A DNA stretch of 64,000 nt from Actinobacillus porcitonsillarum (GCF_003101015.1 NZ_CP029206.1:620001-684000); one strand, 5' to 3'. Positions 27,189-37,758 are shown, counted from the stretch's first letter. Notes: generated by a model from the sequence alone, not told the origin. Made by a program: numbers and translations.

Positions 27189-28100
27189 CTATTTTTTACA
27201 TCTTGGCGTCATATCGTAAAAATAGAGTTCACTAATTTCACGATCATAGCCAGGATAAAAGCCTTTTGGCATCCCTAATACAATTTGTTTGCCTCGGTTA
27301 GAATGGATAATCATCTGTTTTGTTGTTGGATTAACAACAAGTCCTTCAATTTCTCCATAATCTTTAACATCTGAAAGTTCTCGTTCTAATACAACTCGAC
27401 CTTGATTATGTTTATCGGAAATTTCAACGCGATAGAGATGGTCGTGTTCTTTTTCATCTGCAGTACCATCATCTGCGGTTAAATAGAGTTTTCCTTCAAA
27501 GGCATAGATACCTTGGATCCATTGTGGAACAGGCTGTAGGTGGACTTTGCGTTTATACTTACCCGTGGTTAAATCGTATTCATAGAGATAACGTCCACTT
27601 TCTTCTCCAACCCAAGATGCCATCCACACACTATTATTTACAGTATCTACAGCAATACCTGAAACTTCTACTTGACCGGAATCTGGATTAAAATCAACAG
27701 AGCGTTTTAATGCGAGGGTATCGGGATCGTGGATAGCAATTTGAATATTCGTGCCTACCCCATCGGCAAACCATTCTGATGAGATGTAAAGTTCATTGTT
27801 ATGAATATCAATATCTCCGATATGATTGGCTTCTTTTTGATAACCGATAAAAGGTTGCTTATTTTCAAATATCAATTTACCGTTTAAGTCATATTTAGCT
27901 AGGCTAGCACTGCCAGAAACATAGAGATATTTCCCATCTGTCGTAATACCTTGCCGCCCATTTACTTCCATTACTTTATTAAGTTTGTAAGTATATTCAG
28001 GTAGGGCCTCACGATATGGCATTTGACACATGTCATTTGCATATAGTGTTGATGTAGCAAGTAAGCACCCGATAGAAACTGCAAGTGTATTTAATTTCAT
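27189..28100 (-). CDS. Exported protein of unknown function in the glpT-glpQ operon
   Basis: The 303-residue protein has a Sec signal peptide (MKLNTLAVSIGCLLATSTLYA, cut near residue 21). The mature part looks like a beta-propeller: short repeated strands such as GKYLYVSGSASLAKYD, NNSVWMASWVG, GKLYLTADDG and EGLVVNPTTKQMIIHSN. One Cys near each end of the mature protein could form a disulfide. It lies between glpT and glpQ with short gaps (23 bases to glpQ, 61 from glpT), so a role in glycerophosphodiester handling is likely but unproven. I do not recognise a named family. Confidence 0.8.
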   Translation of the reverse strand: MKLNTLAVSIGCLLATSTLYANDMCQMPYREALPEYTYKLNKVMEVNGRQGITTDGKYLYVSGSASLAKYDLNGKLIFENKQPFIGYQKEANHIGDIDIHNNELYISSEWFADGVGTNIQIAIHDPDTLALKRSVDFNPDSGQVEVSGIAVDTVNNSVWMASWVGEESGRYLYEYDLTTGKYKRKVHLQPVPQWIQGIYAFEGKLYLTADDGTADEKEHDHLYRVEISDKHNQGRVVLERELSDVKDYGEIEGLVVNPTTKQMIIHSNRGKQIVLGMPKGFYPGYDREISELYFYDMTPRCKK

Positions 28101-28161
28101 TGAGTCCTCCTGTAGTTGAGATAAAAAAGGAAGATCGTTACATCTTCCTTTTTACAATTAA

Positions 28162-29607
28162 CTATTTACCATAGCTATCTTCTAATTTCGCTTTATGCTT
28201 ACCTTCTTCAAGCATTACGATAAGCATGAGCAATACCGCCAATACACCACCTGCGATCATGACATAGAAGCCACCATCCCAGCCGTAGTATTCCGCTGCC
28301 CAACCAACTACAGCAGAAGCGGCTACAGTACCACCTAAGTAACCAAATAAGCCTGTGAAACCAGCTGCTGTACCTGCTGCTTTTTTCGGTGCAAGTTCAA
28401 GCGCATGTAAGCCGATTAACATTACTGGGCCGTAGATTAAGAAACCGATCGTAGTCATTAAAATGAAGTCCATCAATTGGTATGGATTTTCATACCAAGG
28501 AAGCGTTGCGTATTGGGCTAATTCAGCTTCAGGTGTAGCAGGGTTCATCCACAATGCAACCACGGCTGCGGTGGTAAGGATCATAAAGATGAAGCCTGTT
28601 AAACCACGTTTACCTTTGAACAGTTTGTCAGATACCCAACCACAGAGTAATGTACCTGGAATGGCTGCTAATTCATAAATGATATAGGCAGAAGCAGTCC
28701 CTTTGATGTTAAAATGCTTCACTTCTCCTAAATAAACAGGTGACCATTTCAATACACCATAACGAATTAAATATACGAATACATTAGCAATAGCGATGTA
28801 CCATAATAGTTTGTTTTTCAGTACATAAGTCACAAAGATTTCTTTGGCTTTTAACTCTTGTTCTGATTTTGCTTCATCATAGCCATCAGGGTAATCATTA
28901 CGCCATTTTTCTATTGATGGCAAACCACAAGATTGTGGAGTATCGCGCATTACGATGAACACTAATACTGAAGCAATTAACGCTGCAATACCAGGGTAAT
29001 ATAAAGCTTCTTGCCAAATATCTTTGGCAGTGGCTTCAACTCCTGTACGAGTAAAGAAGAAATAACCAGCTAAGAATACCATCAAACCTGGCACCATACC
29101 GCCTACATTGTGGGCACAGTTCCAAATTGACACAATAGTTCCACGCTCTGATTTAGACCACCAGTGAACCATTGTTCGACCACATGGTGGCCAGCCCATA
29201 CCTTGGAACCAACCGTTTAAGAAAATAAGTACCGACATTACCACAATACCCGAGGTTGCCCACGGTGCTAACCCCATTAAGGTCATTGTCATACCAGATA
29301 AGAACAGACCGAATGCTAAGAAAGTTCTTGGGTTAGAACGGTCTGAGAAAGAAGCCATAAAGAATTTTGATAAGCCATAGGCTAAGCCGAACCAAGCCCC
29401 AATACCGCCTAATTCAGCTTTATTGTATAAGCCTGCTTCAATCAAGCCTTTTTGCGCTAAATCGAAGTTACCACGCACAAAATAGTATGCGGCATAACCA
29501 AAGAAAATCCCTGCAAATACCTGCCAACGAAGACGGCGGTATGTAGGATCTATTTTATCTGCCGGAAGCTCCGCAATATGAGGAGCCGGTTTAAATGGAC
29601 CAAACAT
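28162..29607 (-). CDS. glpT: Glycerol-3-phosphate transporter GlpT
   Basis: GlpT is an inner-membrane antiporter that imports sn-glycerol-3-phosphate in exchange for phosphate. The 481-residue MFS protein starts [10 protein letters not shown], matching E. coli GlpT. It contains the [23 protein letters not shown] block with the substrate-binding Arg region, and about 12 hydrophobic segments. I chose the ATG at 29607, six bases after GGAG; an upstream in-frame start at 29619 lacks a ribosome-binding site. It is divergent from glpA, and a perfect CRP site lies between them. Confidence 0.96.
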   Translation of the reverse strand: MFGPFKPAPHIAELPADKIDPTYRRLRWQVFAGIFFGYAAYYFVRGNFDLAQKGLIEAGLYNKAELGGIGAWFGLAYGLSKFFMASFSDRSNPRTFLAFGLFLSGMTMTLMGLAPWATSGIVVMSVLIFLNGWFQGMGWPPCGRTMVHWWSKSERGTIVSIWNCAHNVGGMVPGLMVFLAGYFFFTRTGVEATAKDIWQEALYYPGIAALIASVLVFIVMRDTPQSCGLPSIEKWRNDYPDGYDEAKSEQELKAKEIFVTYVLKNKLLWYIAIANVFVYLIRYGVLKWSPVYLGEVKHFNIKGTASAYIIYELAAIPGTLLCGWVSDKLFKGKRGLTGFIFMILTTAAVVALWMNPATPEAELAQYATLPWYENPYQLMDFILMTTIGFLIYGPVMLIGLHALELAPKKAAGTAAGFTGLFGYLGGTVAASAVVGWAAEYYGWDGGFYVMIAGGVLAVLLMLIVMLEEGKHKAKLEDSYGK

Positions 29608-29725
29608 AAAACACTCCAAATTTATTATTTTGATTAAGTTTCAAACTAATTTAATACTTTTATATATTAAATGCCGCTGCATAATATATGAAATAAAAAT
29701 AGATGAAAGAAGATTTAATTATATT

Positions 29726-29741
29726 TGTGATCTGGTTCACA
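29726..29741. promoter_or_regulatory. Perfect CRP site between glpT and glpA
   Basis: TGTGA-tctggt-TCACA matches the CRP consensus at all ten core positions. It lies about 126 bp upstream of the glpT start and 108 bp upstream of glpA, so it can serve both divergent operons. Confidence 0.8.
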
Positions 29742-29841
29742 AAATAAAAAATCTTTTTTTTATTTTCTTGATGTAAATAATTGTGTTTTTTAAAATGTAC
29801 GCAGTTTTAATTATATATTATTTATTGTGGGAGAGAGTGTT

Positions 29842-31524
29842 ATGCCTATATCACCTCGAATGTATCAAAATGCGGCGGATTTTTCGCCGATAAGTACCGA
29901 TGTCATTATTATCGGTGGTGGCGCAACGGGGGCAGGGATTGCTCGAGATTGTGCTTTGCGTGGTTTGGAGTGTGTGTTACTTGAACGCCGTGATATTGCA
30001 ACGGGGGCAACAGGACGAAATCATGGTTTATTACATAGTGGTGCACGTTATGCAGTAAATGACCGAGAATCCGCAGAAGAATGTATCAAAGAAAATATGA
30101 TTCTCAAGCAAATAGCCCGTCATTGTATTGATGATACAAAAGGGCTATTTATTACCTTACCGGAAGATGATTTAAATTTCCAAAAAACCTTTATTGATTC
30201 TTGTACTGCCTCAGGCATTGAAGCGGTCGCCATTGAGCCGGATCTTGCAAAATTTATGGAGCCATCGGTAAACCCCAATTTAGTTGGGGCAGTTGTAGTG
30301 CCGGACGGTTCGATCGACCCTTTCCGTTTAACCGCGTCAAATATGCTCGATGCGACTGAACACGGTGCGAAAGTCTTTACCTATTGCGAAGTCAAAGGGC
30401 TTATTCGTGAAGGCGGCAAAGTTATTGGTGTAAAAGTATTCGATCATAAAAACCAAGTTGAACGCCAATTTTTTGCGCCTGTGGTGGTAAATGCGGGCGG
30501 TATCTGGGGGCAAGGTATTGCAGAATATGCCGACCTCAAAATCAAAATGTTCCCGGCAAAAGGGGCATTACTCGTGATGGGACACCGTATCAATAATATG
30601 GTCATTAACCGTTGCCGCAAGCCAGCCGATGCCGATATTTTAGTGCCGGGCGATACCATTTGTGTGATCGGTACAACGTCTAGCCGAATTCCGTATGATC
30701 AAATTGATAATATGGAAGTGACGCCTGAAGAAGTGGATATCTTATTCCGTGAAGGGGAAAAACTCGCCCCAAGCCTTCGTCATACTCGTGTGTTAAGAGC
30801 CTATGCCGGCGTTCGCCCATTGGTTGCGACAGATGATGATCCTTCAGGTCGTAATGTTAGCCGTGGTATTGTGTTACTCGACCATGCGGAACGTGATGGT
30901 TTAGACGGTTTTATTACCATTACGGGCGGTAAGCTCATGACCTACCGTTTAATGGCGGAATGGGCGACTGACTTAGTTTGCAAAAAATTGAATAAATCCG
31001 ACCGCTGTATCACGGCGGAACGCCCATTACCGGGCTCAAATGAAAGCCGTGAAGAAACCAGTCAAAAAATTATTTCACTCCCAAATACAATTCGCCATTC
31101 AGCGGTGTATCGCCACGGTTCTCGAGCATTACGTTTGCTTGAAAAAGAACGTTTAGATAAAACGCTGGTGTGTGAATGTGAAGCCGTAACAGCGGGTGAA
31201 GTTCGCTATGCTGTTGAAGAGCTGAATGTAAGCAATCTTGTGGACTTACGCCGCCGCACTCGTGTAGGTATGGGAACATGCCAAGCAGAGCTTTGTGCGT
31301 GCCGAGCGGCTGGCTTGATGAATCGCTTTAATGTTGCAACATCAACACAATCTATTACGCAATTAGCCTCCTTTATGGAAGAACGCTGGCGTGGTATTCA
31401 ACCGATTATGTGGGGAGATGCAATGCGTGAAGCGGAGTTTACCAGTTGGATTTATTATGGATTGTTAGGCTTAAATGATGTTCAACAATCTGAATCAGAG
31501 GGAGTAAATAGCAATGAATTTTGA
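29842..31524 (+). CDS. glpA: Anaerobic glycerol-3-phosphate dehydrogenase subunit A
   Basis: GlpA is the FAD catalytic subunit of the anaerobic enzyme that oxidises glycerol-3-phosphate to DHAP and passes electrons to the quinone pool. The 560-residue protein has the Rossmann motif [22 protein letters not shown], the [19 protein letters not shown] block, and a C-terminal BFD-like [2Fe-2S] region with Cys residues in [12 protein letters not shown] and [11 protein letters not shown]. The ATG at 29842 follows GGGAGAG; a GTG at 29827 is possible. It overlaps glpB by 11 bases. Confidence 0.96.
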   Translation: MPISPRMYQNAADFSPISTDVIIIGGGATGAGIARDCALRGLECVLLERRDIATGATGRNHGLLHSGARYAVNDRESAEECIKENMILKQIARHCIDDTKGLFITLPEDDLNFQKTFIDSCTASGIEAVAIEPDLAKFMEPSVNPNLVGAVVVPDGSIDPFRLTASNMLDATEHGAKVFTYCEVKGLIREGGKVIGVKVFDHKNQVERQFFAPVVVNAGGIWGQGIAEYADLKIKMFPAKGALLVMGHRINNMVINRCRKPADADILVPGDTICVIGTTSSRIPYDQIDNMEVTPEEVDILFREGEKLAPSLRHTRVLRAYAGVRPLVATDDDPSGRNVSRGIVLLDHAERDGLDGFITITGGKLMTYRLMAEWATDLVCKKLNKSDRCITAERPLPGSNESREETSQKIISLPNTIRHSAVYRHGSRALRLLEKERLDKTLVCECEAVTAGEVRYAVEELNVSNLVDLRRRTRVGMGTCQAELCACRAAGLMNRFNVATSTQSITQLASFMEERWRGIQPIMWGDAMREAEFTSWIYYGLLGLNDVQQSESEGVNSNEF

Positions 31525-32800
31525 TGTAGTCATTATTGGCGGCGGTCTAGCCGGGCTGACTTGTGGCATTGCATTACAAGAACAAGGAAAACGTTGTGCG
31601 ATCATCAATAATGGGCAAGCAGCTATTGATTTTGCTTCAGGCTCAATGGATTTACTTTCCCAGCTTCCAAGCGGTCAAAAAGTTGAAAATGTTTACCAAG
31701 CATTAGATGAATTAAGCCAGCAAGCACCAGAACATCCTTATAGCTTGATTGGTAAAGAGCGTGTATTAGCCAAAGCACAGCAGTTTGAACAACTGGCGAA
31801 AAAATTGCGTTTAGATTTAATCGGTTCGACGGCACATAATCATACAAAAGTCACCCCATTGGGAGGTTTACGCCGTACGTGGTTATCGCCAAATAGCGTG
31901 CCGATGTTAGAGGACAATGCACCTTTTGCTCATCAGAAAATCGCCATTTTAGGGATTGAAGGTTACCACGACTTCCAACCACAGCTTTTAGCGGATAATT
32001 TGAAACGCCAACCGCAATTTTCGCATTGTGAACTGACGATCGATTATTTGAACATTCCGGAATTAGATTATTTGCGTGAAAATAGCCGTGAGTTCCGTAG
32101 TGTGAACATTGCACAATTATTAGAGCACAAATTATCGTTTAACGAATTAGTCCAAGAGATTAAACAAAAAGCAAAAGAGGCAGATGCCGTCTTCTTACCG
32201 GCATGTTTTGGGTTGGACGATCAAAGTTTCTTTAACGGACTAAAAGAAGCGACACGTTTATCATTATACGAATTACCAACGTTACCGCCTTCATTATTAG
32301 GTGGTCGCCAACGTAAACAACTTCGCCACTATTTTGAAAGTTTAGGTGGGTTGATGATCAACGGCGATAAAGCGTTAAGCGCAACCTTTGAAGCGGGTAA
32401 AGTGAAACACATCTTTACCTCATTGCACGAAGACGACCCAATTGGGGCTGAACATTTTGTCTTGGCTTCCGGATCGTTCTTTAGCAATGGTTTAGTAGGC
32501 GAATTTGAGCGTGTTTATGAACCCGTTTTTGAAGCGGATATTTTAAATAGCAAAACATTTGATAAATCAGACCGCTTAACATGGACACATAGCCGCTTCG
32601 CTTCGCCACAGCCTTATCAATCGGCAGGTGTTGTGATTAACGGAAGTTGCCAAGTCCAAAAAGCAGGCGAAACTATCGAGAATTTATATGCGGTAGGGAG
32701 CGTGATTGGCGGGTATAACGGTATTGAATTAGGTTGTGGATCGGGCGTTGCGATTGTGACAGCGCTAACCGTGGCAGAGCAAATAGGAGCAGCAAAATGA
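31514..32800 (+). CDS. glpB: Anaerobic glycerol-3-phosphate dehydrogenase subunit B
   Basis: GlpB is the flavin-containing second subunit of the GlpABC complex. The 428-residue protein starts with an FAD-binding [21 protein letters not shown] motif and has the family ending [20 protein letters not shown]. It overlaps glpA by 11 bases and glpC by 4 (ATGA), which implies translational coupling. Confidence 0.95.
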   Translation: MNFDVVIIGGGLAGLTCGIALQEQGKRCAIINNGQAAIDFASGSMDLLSQLPSGQKVENVYQALDELSQQAPEHPYSLIGKERVLAKAQQFEQLAKKLRLDLIGSTAHNHTKVTPLGGLRRTWLSPNSVPMLEDNAPFAHQKIAILGIEGYHDFQPQLLADNLKRQPQFSHCELTIDYLNIPELDYLRENSREFRSVNIAQLLEHKLSFNELVQEIKQKAKEADAVFLPACFGLDDQSFFNGLKEATRLSLYELPTLPPSLLGGRQRKQLRHYFESLGGLMINGDKALSATFEAGKVKHIFTSLHEDDPIGAEHFVLASGSFFSNGLVGEFERVYEPVFEADILNSKTFDKSDRLTWTHSRFASPQPYQSAGVVINGSCQVQKAGETIENLYAVGSVIGGYNGIELGCGSGVAIVTALTVAEQIGAAK

Positions 32801-34071
32801 GTATTATGGATTTAATCAATAATGCGAAAAAAGAGATGCAAGAGCCTGTTTCGCATCAATATTTTGACCCGAGTTTTGAGAGCTGTTTAAAATGTACGGC
32901 GTGTACTGCTGTGTGTCCGGTTACCAAAGTTAATCCGTTCTACCCGGGGCCAAAACAGTCTGGACCGGACGGCGAACGTTTACGCTTAAAAAGCGAGAAC
33001 TTCTATGATGAAGCATTGAAATACTGCTTAAACTGTAAGCGTTGTGAAGTGGCTTGCCCTTCAGATGTTAAAATTGGCGATATTATCGTGCGAGCCAGAA
33101 ATTCGCATATGGATCGCCAAAATAAACCGCTTGTTCATAAATTCCGTGATGCGATTTTAAGTAATACTGACATTATGGGAACGATGAATACGCCATTAGC
33201 CCCAATTGTGAATACCATTACGGGCTTAAAAGCAACGAAGTTCTTGCTTGAAAAAACGATTGGTGTGAGTAAACATCGCCAATTACCAAAATATGCGTTT
33301 GGTACATTCCGCAATTGGTATAAGAAAAAAATGATGGCGGAGCAAGCCAAATATACCGATAAAATAGCTTACTACCACGGTTGTTATGTGAACTACAACA
33401 ATCCACAGTTAGGTAAAGAAGTGATTGAGGTCTTTAATGCCTTAAATATCGGTGTGGTCTTGCTTGAAAAAGAGAAATGCTGTGGATTACCGTTAATGGT
33501 AAATAGCTTCCCTGAACGAGCGAAAAAAATTGCGCAATTTAATACCGATTACATTGGCAAAATGGTTGATGAAAACGGCTTAGATGTTATTGGCGAGGCG
33601 TCAAGTTGTACATTGAATTTACGAGACGAATATCATCATATTTTAGGTGTCGATAACGCTAAAGTACGCCCACATATTCATTTGGCAACGGTTTATCTCT
33701 ATAAATTGTTACAACAAGGGAAAAAACTACCGCTTAAACCGCTCAATCTTAAAGTGGCTTATCATACCGCTTGCCATGTAGAAAAAGCCGGTTGGGCGCC
33801 TTATACCCTTGAAATTCTGAAACAGATCCCAGGGGTTGAAGTGGTGGTTCTACCGTCTCAATGTTGTGGTATTGCCGGTACATACGGCTTTAAAGCAGAA
33901 AACTATGAAAGCTCACAAGCCATTGGTAAAACACTCTTTGAAGCCATCAATGAAAGCGGCGCGGATTACGTGATTTCGGAATGTCAAACCTGTAAATGGC
34001 AGATCGATATGTCGAGCAATGTTACGTGCTTACATCCGTTTACGCTATTATCAATGGCGTTAGCGAAGTAA
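32797..34071 (+). CDS. glpC: Anaerobic glycerol-3-phosphate dehydrogenase subunit C
   Basis: GlpC is the iron-sulfur membrane-anchor subunit that links GlpAB to menaquinone. The 424-residue protein has two 4Fe-4S ferredoxin motifs, [13 protein letters not shown] and [13 protein letters not shown], and two CCG-type domains ([20 protein letters not shown]). The ATG at 32797 has AGGAGC upstream and overlaps the glpB stop. It is the last gene of glpABC and converges on aldA. Confidence 0.95.
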   Translation: MSIMDLINNAKKEMQEPVSHQYFDPSFESCLKCTACTAVCPVTKVNPFYPGPKQSGPDGERLRLKSENFYDEALKYCLNCKRCEVACPSDVKIGDIIVRARNSHMDRQNKPLVHKFRDAILSNTDIMGTMNTPLAPIVNTITGLKATKFLLEKTIGVSKHRQLPKYAFGTFRNWYKKKMMAEQAKYTDKIAYYHGCYVNYNNPQLGKEVIEVFNALNIGVVLLEKEKCCGLPLMVNSFPERAKKIAQFNTDYIGKMVDENGLDVIGEASSCTLNLRDEYHHILGVDNAKVRPHIHLATVYLYKLLQQGKKLPLKPLNLKVAYHTACHVEKAGWAPYTLEILKQIPGVEVVVLPSQCCGIAGTYGFKAENYESSQAIGKTLFEAINESGADYVISECQTCKWQIDMSSNVTCLHPFTLLSMALAK

Positions 34072-34087
34072 TATTTCTCTTTTCTTT

Positions 34088-34134
34088 GCTCCCTCCGTTT
34101 ACGGAGGGAGCTAGGCGAAGCCTTGAGGGAGGGA
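34088..34134. repeat. Palindromic intergenic repeat, copy 1
   Basis: GCTCCCTCCGTT and its inverted partner (34088-34111) form a perfect stem. The following GGCGAAGCC is a second short palindrome, and GAGGGAGGG ends the unit. A near-identical copy lies at 50176-50221. The position between convergent glpC and aldA suggests use as a terminator. Confidence 0.75.
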
Positions 34135-34143
34135 AAAGATCAA

Positions 34144-35586
34144 TTACACCTTTTCATCATATTGCAAATAAACCACATGCGTTTGCAGATATTCTTCTAA
34201 ACCATGTTTACCATCGGCACCCCCAATACCGGATTTACGCCAACCGGCGTGGAAGCCTTGCATTGCTTCAAAGTTCTCACGATTTACATAGGTTTCACCA
34301 AATTTTAAACGTGAAACAACTTTCATCGCTTTATTGATATTTTGTGTGTAAACGGAAGAGGTTAAGCCATATTCACAGTCATTTGCTAATGCAATCACTT
34401 CATCAACGGTATCAAAGGTTGCAACAGGGATAACCGGAGCAAAAATTTCAGAACGGAGAATATCCATACTGTTATCCACATTATCAATGACGGTTGGTTC
34501 AAAATAGTAGCCTTTGCCTTCCACCGCTTTACCACCTGTTAGCACTCGTCCACCGGCTTGAACCGCTGCTTGCACCATCGCTTGTGCATGATCTAAACCC
34601 TGTTTGTTTACCATTGGTCCCATATCAAGCGTTTCATCTTCTAATGGGTTACCGGAACGGACTTTTTGCATACGTTCTACCAATTTTGCCACAAACTGAT
34701 CTTTTACTTCACGTTGAACATAAACTCGCTCTGCACAGTTACACACTTGCCCGGAGTTGATAACTCGAGAAGCAACAATCGCGTTGGCGGCTAAGTCTAA
34801 ATCAGCATCGGCAAAGACAATGGCAGGCGCTTTACCGCCTAGCTCAAGATTAACCTTCGTGATGTTTTGGCTTGCTGCTTCCATTACTTTACGCCCTGCC
34901 GGTTCACTTCCTGTGAGAGAAATTAAGCCCACTTTAGGGTTAGCGGCAAGTTCGTTACCCACATCAGCACCTGAACCGTGAACGACGTTAAAGACCCCTT
35001 TCGGCAACCCGACACTATCTACCACTTCGGAGAACAACACGGCATTGATTGGCGAATCCACACTTGGTTTTAAGACAATTGTATTACCTGTTACTAACGC
35101 CGGTGCCATTTTGCGAGCGATAAGGAAGAATGGGAAGTTCCAAGGAAGAATACCGGTGGTTACGCCAATCGGTTTTTTGTATAAGAAAATATGTTCATTT
35201 GGGCGGTCGCTTTGGATAATTTCTCCCTCATAACGGCGAGCCCATTCCGCCATATAGTCAATATAATCGGCAGTGAAATTCACTTCAACACGTGCAAGCG
35301 GTAAGATTTTTCCCATTTCTGACGAAATGACTTTGGCAATTTCTTCGGCTCTTCCTCGGATACCCCCGGCAATTTTACGCAAATAGCCGGCACGTTGAAT
35401 GGCTGGTAATGCTGCCCACGCATCTTGTGCTGCTTCTGCAGCATCAATCGCAGCCTGTGCATCGGCAACCGTACCTTTGGTAATCACACCGATGACTTCT
35501 TCTGTCGCCGGATTTAACACCTCAAAGGTTTTGCCGCTATTTGAAATCACAAATTCACCGTTAATGTACATTGGCAATGTTTTCAT
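34144..35586 (-). CDS. aldA: Aldehyde dehydrogenase A (lactaldehyde/glycolaldehyde dehydrogenase)
   Basis: AldA oxidises L-lactaldehyde to L-lactate with NAD+, the aerobic end of fucose breakdown. The 480-residue protein is very close to E. coli AldA across YIDYMAEWARRYEGEIIQSD, GILPWNFPFFLIARKMAPAL, LELGGKAPAIVF and the catalytic Cys segment INSGQVCNCAERVYV. I chose the ATG at 35586, behind AAGGGGAA. Although 12 kb from the other fuc genes, its promoter carries the same CRP plus TGCCCGATTT dyad layout as fucI. Confidence 0.96.
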   Translation of the reverse strand: MKTLPMYINGEFVISNSGKTFEVLNPATEEVIGVITKGTVADAQAAIDAAEAAQDAWAALPAIQRAGYLRKIAGGIRGRAEEIAKVISSEMGKILPLARVEVNFTADYIDYMAEWARRYEGEIIQSDRPNEHIFLYKKPIGVTTGILPWNFPFFLIARKMAPALVTGNTIVLKPSVDSPINAVLFSEVVDSVGLPKGVFNVVHGSGADVGNELAANPKVGLISLTGSEPAGRKVMEAASQNITKVNLELGGKAPAIVFADADLDLAANAIVASRVINSGQVCNCAERVYVQREVKDQFVAKLVERMQKVRSGNPLEDETLDMGPMVNKQGLDHAQAMVQAAVQAGGRVLTGGKAVEGKGYYFEPTVIDNVDNSMDILRSEIFAPVIPVATFDTVDEVIALANDCEYGLTSSVYTQNINKAMKVVSRLKFGETYVNRENFEAMQGFHAGWRKSGIGGADGKHGLEEYLQTHVVYLQYDEKV

Positions 35587-35683
35587 AGAATTCCCCTTAT
35601 GGTTTTGGTTTATCAATTGGGTTGTTCTATTTATCCGCAAGAAACAGACAAATGCAATGCTTTTTGGATAATTGTTAAAAATT

Positions 35684-35699
35684 TGTGAAATAAATCACA
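35684..35699 (-). promoter_or_regulatory. Perfect CRP site upstream of aldA
   Basis: TGTGA-aataaa-TCACA, flanked by further T and A residues that extend the symmetry. Its centre is 105.5 bp upstream of the aldA ATG, the same distance as at fucI. Confidence 0.82.
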
Positions 35700-35736
35700 A
35701 AATAGACCGCTTATAGAGAGAAATAAAGAAAAAGAC

Positions 35737-35772
35737 ATGCCCGATTTTGACAAAATAAGTAAAATTCGGGCG
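35737..35772 (-). promoter_or_regulatory. Candidate FucR operator upstream of aldA
   Basis: ATGCCCGATTT (35737-35747) is followed by a slightly altered inverted arm ending ATTCGGGC. From the G of CCCG to the C of CGGG is 24 bases, exactly as in the fucI and ABC-operon copies. Its centre is 63.5 bp upstream of the CRP centre. Confidence 0.6.
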
Positions 35773-35921
35773 GTGAGTAAAATGAGAAAATATGAATTTA
35801 AGTCGTTAAGCTTTGGTTAAAAAATTTCCTAGATGAATAAAAAAAGCTCGATCGAATGAAGTTGCTCGGATTTTTATTTACGAGAAGGAAAATCTATATT
35901 ATTATGTGGTCTATCAATCAC

Positions 35922-36011
35922 GGAGGAATGGTCGAGTGGTTGAAGGCACCGGTCTTGAAAACCGGCGAGGGTTTACGCCCTCCGTGAGTTCGAATCTCAC
36001 TTCCTCCGCCA
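35922..36011 (+). tRNA. serT: tRNA-Ser (anticodon UGA)
   Basis: The 90-base tRNA has acceptor arms GGAGGAA / TTCCTCC, anticodon TGA in GGTCTTGAAAACC, a long class-II variable arm, T-loop GTTCGAATC and an encoded CCA. Confidence 0.97.
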
Positions 36012-36021
36012 TTAAATTTAG

Positions 36022-36056
36022 AAACCCCGTTATCGAAAGGTAACGGGGTTTTGCTT
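36022..36056 (+). terminator. tRNA-Ser terminator
   Basis: AAACCCCGTTA (36022-36032) and TAACGGGGTTT (36041-36051) form a perfect 11-bp stem followed by a T-rich tail, 10 bases after the tRNA. Confidence 0.9.
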
Positions 36057-36058
36057 TT

Positions 36059-36607
36059 CTAGCTTTTTCCTAATAAGTCTTTAATTAATGTGAGTACAAT
36101 CGGTAGCTCGGTTACGCCTTCTCGATCACAAAAATGTTGCCCCGTAGGAAAACGAATGTAATCCGCCCCCAAGTGCTGGGCGAGTTGATCGCTAAAAGAA
36201 TGTTTGACGATTTCATCATTCAGCGAGGCGATGACAAATGATTTTTCAGGTCGGTAAGCGGTTAAATTGGCATAGCAATTTGCAAATGGGTCAAGTTCAG
36301 GTAGGTTGGGTAATGGTTGGTAAAAGCCGGAAACAAAAATTGTGCCTTTCACTTTTTTTTGTTCTGTGGCAAGTAAATTCAGGGTTGCGATACAACCTAA
36401 ACTGTGTCCGACTAAAATCGTCTCTTCGTCTAAGGTAATTTGTGCTTGATGATAGGCGAGCCACTCTTCAGGGCTGGGATTTTCAGGATTTGGCATAGAG
36501 AGGCGTTGGCAAGTAATCCCGAGCTTGGTTAATTCATTTTCTAACCACGGGAACCAATGTTTGTCGCCGTTCGCCATATAGCCGTGAGTGATATAAACTT
36601 GTGTCAT
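36059..36607 (-). CDS. RBBP9/YdeN-type alpha/beta hydrolase
   Basis: This 182-residue small serine hydrolase has the N-terminal VYITHGYMANGDKHWFPWL block and the nucleophile elbow LVGHSLGC. A late Asp (SLNDEIVKHSF) and His (TGQHF) complete the triad. The family includes human RBBP9 and bacterial YdeN; natural substrates are mostly unknown. The ATG at 36607 follows GGAGG; an upstream in-frame TTG is not needed. Confidence 0.85.
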   Translation of the reverse strand: MTQVYITHGYMANGDKHWFPWLENELTKLGITCQRLSMPNPENPSPEEWLAYHQAQITLDEETILVGHSLGCIATLNLLATEQKKVKGTIFVSGFYQPLPNLPELDPFANCYANLTAYRPEKSFVIASLNDEIVKHSFSDQLAQHLGADYIRFPTGQHFCDREGVTELPIVLTLIKDLLGKS

Positions 36608-36686
36608 TTTTCCTCCAAAAAGTAAGCGGTCTGATTTTGCCATATTTTTGCAAAAAAGGGCAGAAATCAAACCGCTTGAATGGGGT

Positions 36687-37016
36687 TTAGTGTGAATTCC
36701 CTGAAAAAAGATTGATGACCAATACGCCGCCGATAATCATCGCCATACCAATTACGCCGGCGAAATCGGGCTTTTGCCCAAAAGCGAAAAAGGCAACGAG
36801 CGCGGTAAGAACGATCCCAACGCCGGACCAAACCGCATAAACAATTCCGAGCGGGAGGGTTTTGGTAATAATCGAAAGCAGGTAAAGGGCAATCACGAAT
36901 GCGCCGATAGCGACTATCGTAGGAAGGGGTTTGGTAAAACCTTCGCTAGCTTTAATGCAGTTTGAGCCAATGACTTCAATAACAATCGCAAAGCCTAATA
37001 AAATCCAAGGGTTCAT
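36687..37016 (-). CDS. Small multidrug resistance (SMR) family transporter
   Basis: The 109-residue protein has four membrane segments and the SMR hallmark Glu at position 14 (MNPWILLGFAIVIEVIGS). It also carries LPLGIVYAVWSGVGIV and a late GVIGMAMIIGGVLVIN helix. This fits EmrE/QacE-type proton-coupled export of cationic compounds, or guanidinium export as in Gdx/SugE; the sequence alone does not settle which. It is upstream of the hydrolase gene on the same strand. Confidence 0.88.
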   Translation of the reverse strand: MNPWILLGFAIVIEVIGSNCIKASEGFTKPLPTIVAIGAFVIALYLLSIITKTLPLGIVYAVWSGVGIVLTALVAFFAFGQKPDFAGVIGMAMIIGGVLVINLFSGNSH

Positions 37017-37102
37017 ATGTTTCTCCGAGTAAAATTTTATTTTACCGCATTCGTTTAAAATAAAAAAACGGCTGGAAGCACCAGCCGTAGAGGAAGTTGT
37101 TA

Positions 37103-37594
37103 TTAAGGTTGCTCGCCTTTTAAGGCACGAGGAAAGAGAATTTCATTCTCTAAATGCACGTGTGCAACTAAATCCTCTGCAAAGGCTTTTGTACCTTGAT
37201 ATAGATTTAGCCAAGTGTTACAAGCACCTTCCGGTGCGGTAAAGTGATTTGTTAATTGTTGGATCTGAGCCAAATCGTTATTCGCCTCATCGTGTTCTGC
37301 TTCCATGACAGAAATTGGCGCGGCAGCCATAGGACCTCTTCCGCTTTTAATTAAAGGGAAGAGAATTTGCTCTTCTTTCATCATGTGATGCACTAAATCA
37401 TCATAAATTTTGCGTAATAATGTCGCTAAACCTTTCGGACAAGCAGGACTATCTGCGTGGCGGCTTTCAACTTTTTCTGCCATTGCAATAAGTTCAGGGA
37501 GCTGGGTGCGATGTTTATCGTGAAAATTTGGCAAAATAAAATCGATGATTTGTCCGAGAGGGGCATCGTTAAAATGATGGGTTGGGTTTGACAT
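37103..37594 (-). CDS. Hemerythrin-like iron-sulfur cluster repair protein, short form
   Basis: The 163-residue protein matches the di-iron domain of YtfE/ScdA repair proteins: a His/Glu-rich four-helix bundle with FHDKHRTQLPELI, LVHHMMKEEQILFPLIKSGRGP, MEAEHDEAN and HVHLENEILFPRAL. It lacks the ~60-residue N-terminal ScdA_N domain with its Cys-Cys motif found in the 220-residue E. coli protein. The GGAGC before the ATG argues for a genuine short form. A role in recovery from nitric-oxide or oxidative damage is inferred from the family. Confidence 0.85.
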   Translation of the reverse strand: MSNPTHHFNDAPLGQIIDFILPNFHDKHRTQLPELIAMAEKVESRHADSPACPKGLATLLRKIYDDLVHHMMKEEQILFPLIKSGRGPMAAAPISVMEAEHDEANNDLAQIQQLTNHFTAPEGACNTWLNLYQGTKAFAEDLVAHVHLENEILFPRALKGEQP

Positions 37595-37696
37595 GATATT
37601 GCTCCTATAAAATAACCAACTATTTTAGTCAGATTTTAAAGGGCTTATCTTTTTCTTCTATAATCAAAAAGGGGTAAGGATATGATTTGGGTCAAA

Positions 37697-37749
37697 AAGC
37701 GGTCGAAATTTTCACTTATTTTGCAAAGCAAGAAAAATTCCGACCGCTT
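37697..37749 (-). terminator. Uptake-sequence hairpin downstream of hldD
   Basis: AAGCGGTCG (37697-37705) and CGACCGCTT (37741-37749) are inverted uptake cores ten bases past the hldD stop. A similar pair at about 36624-36677 lies between the SMR and hydrolase genes. Confidence 0.6.
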
Positions 37750-37758
37750 GTAATGCGA

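Noticed and set aside
33996-34337. 113-codon frame across the glpC-aldA junction
   Set aside because: It overlaps both real genes and the palindromic repeat in a different frame.
36760-36775. AATCGGGC inside the SMR gene, resembling a FucR half-site
   Set aside because: Only one arm is present, it lies within coding sequence, and no CRP site accompanies it.
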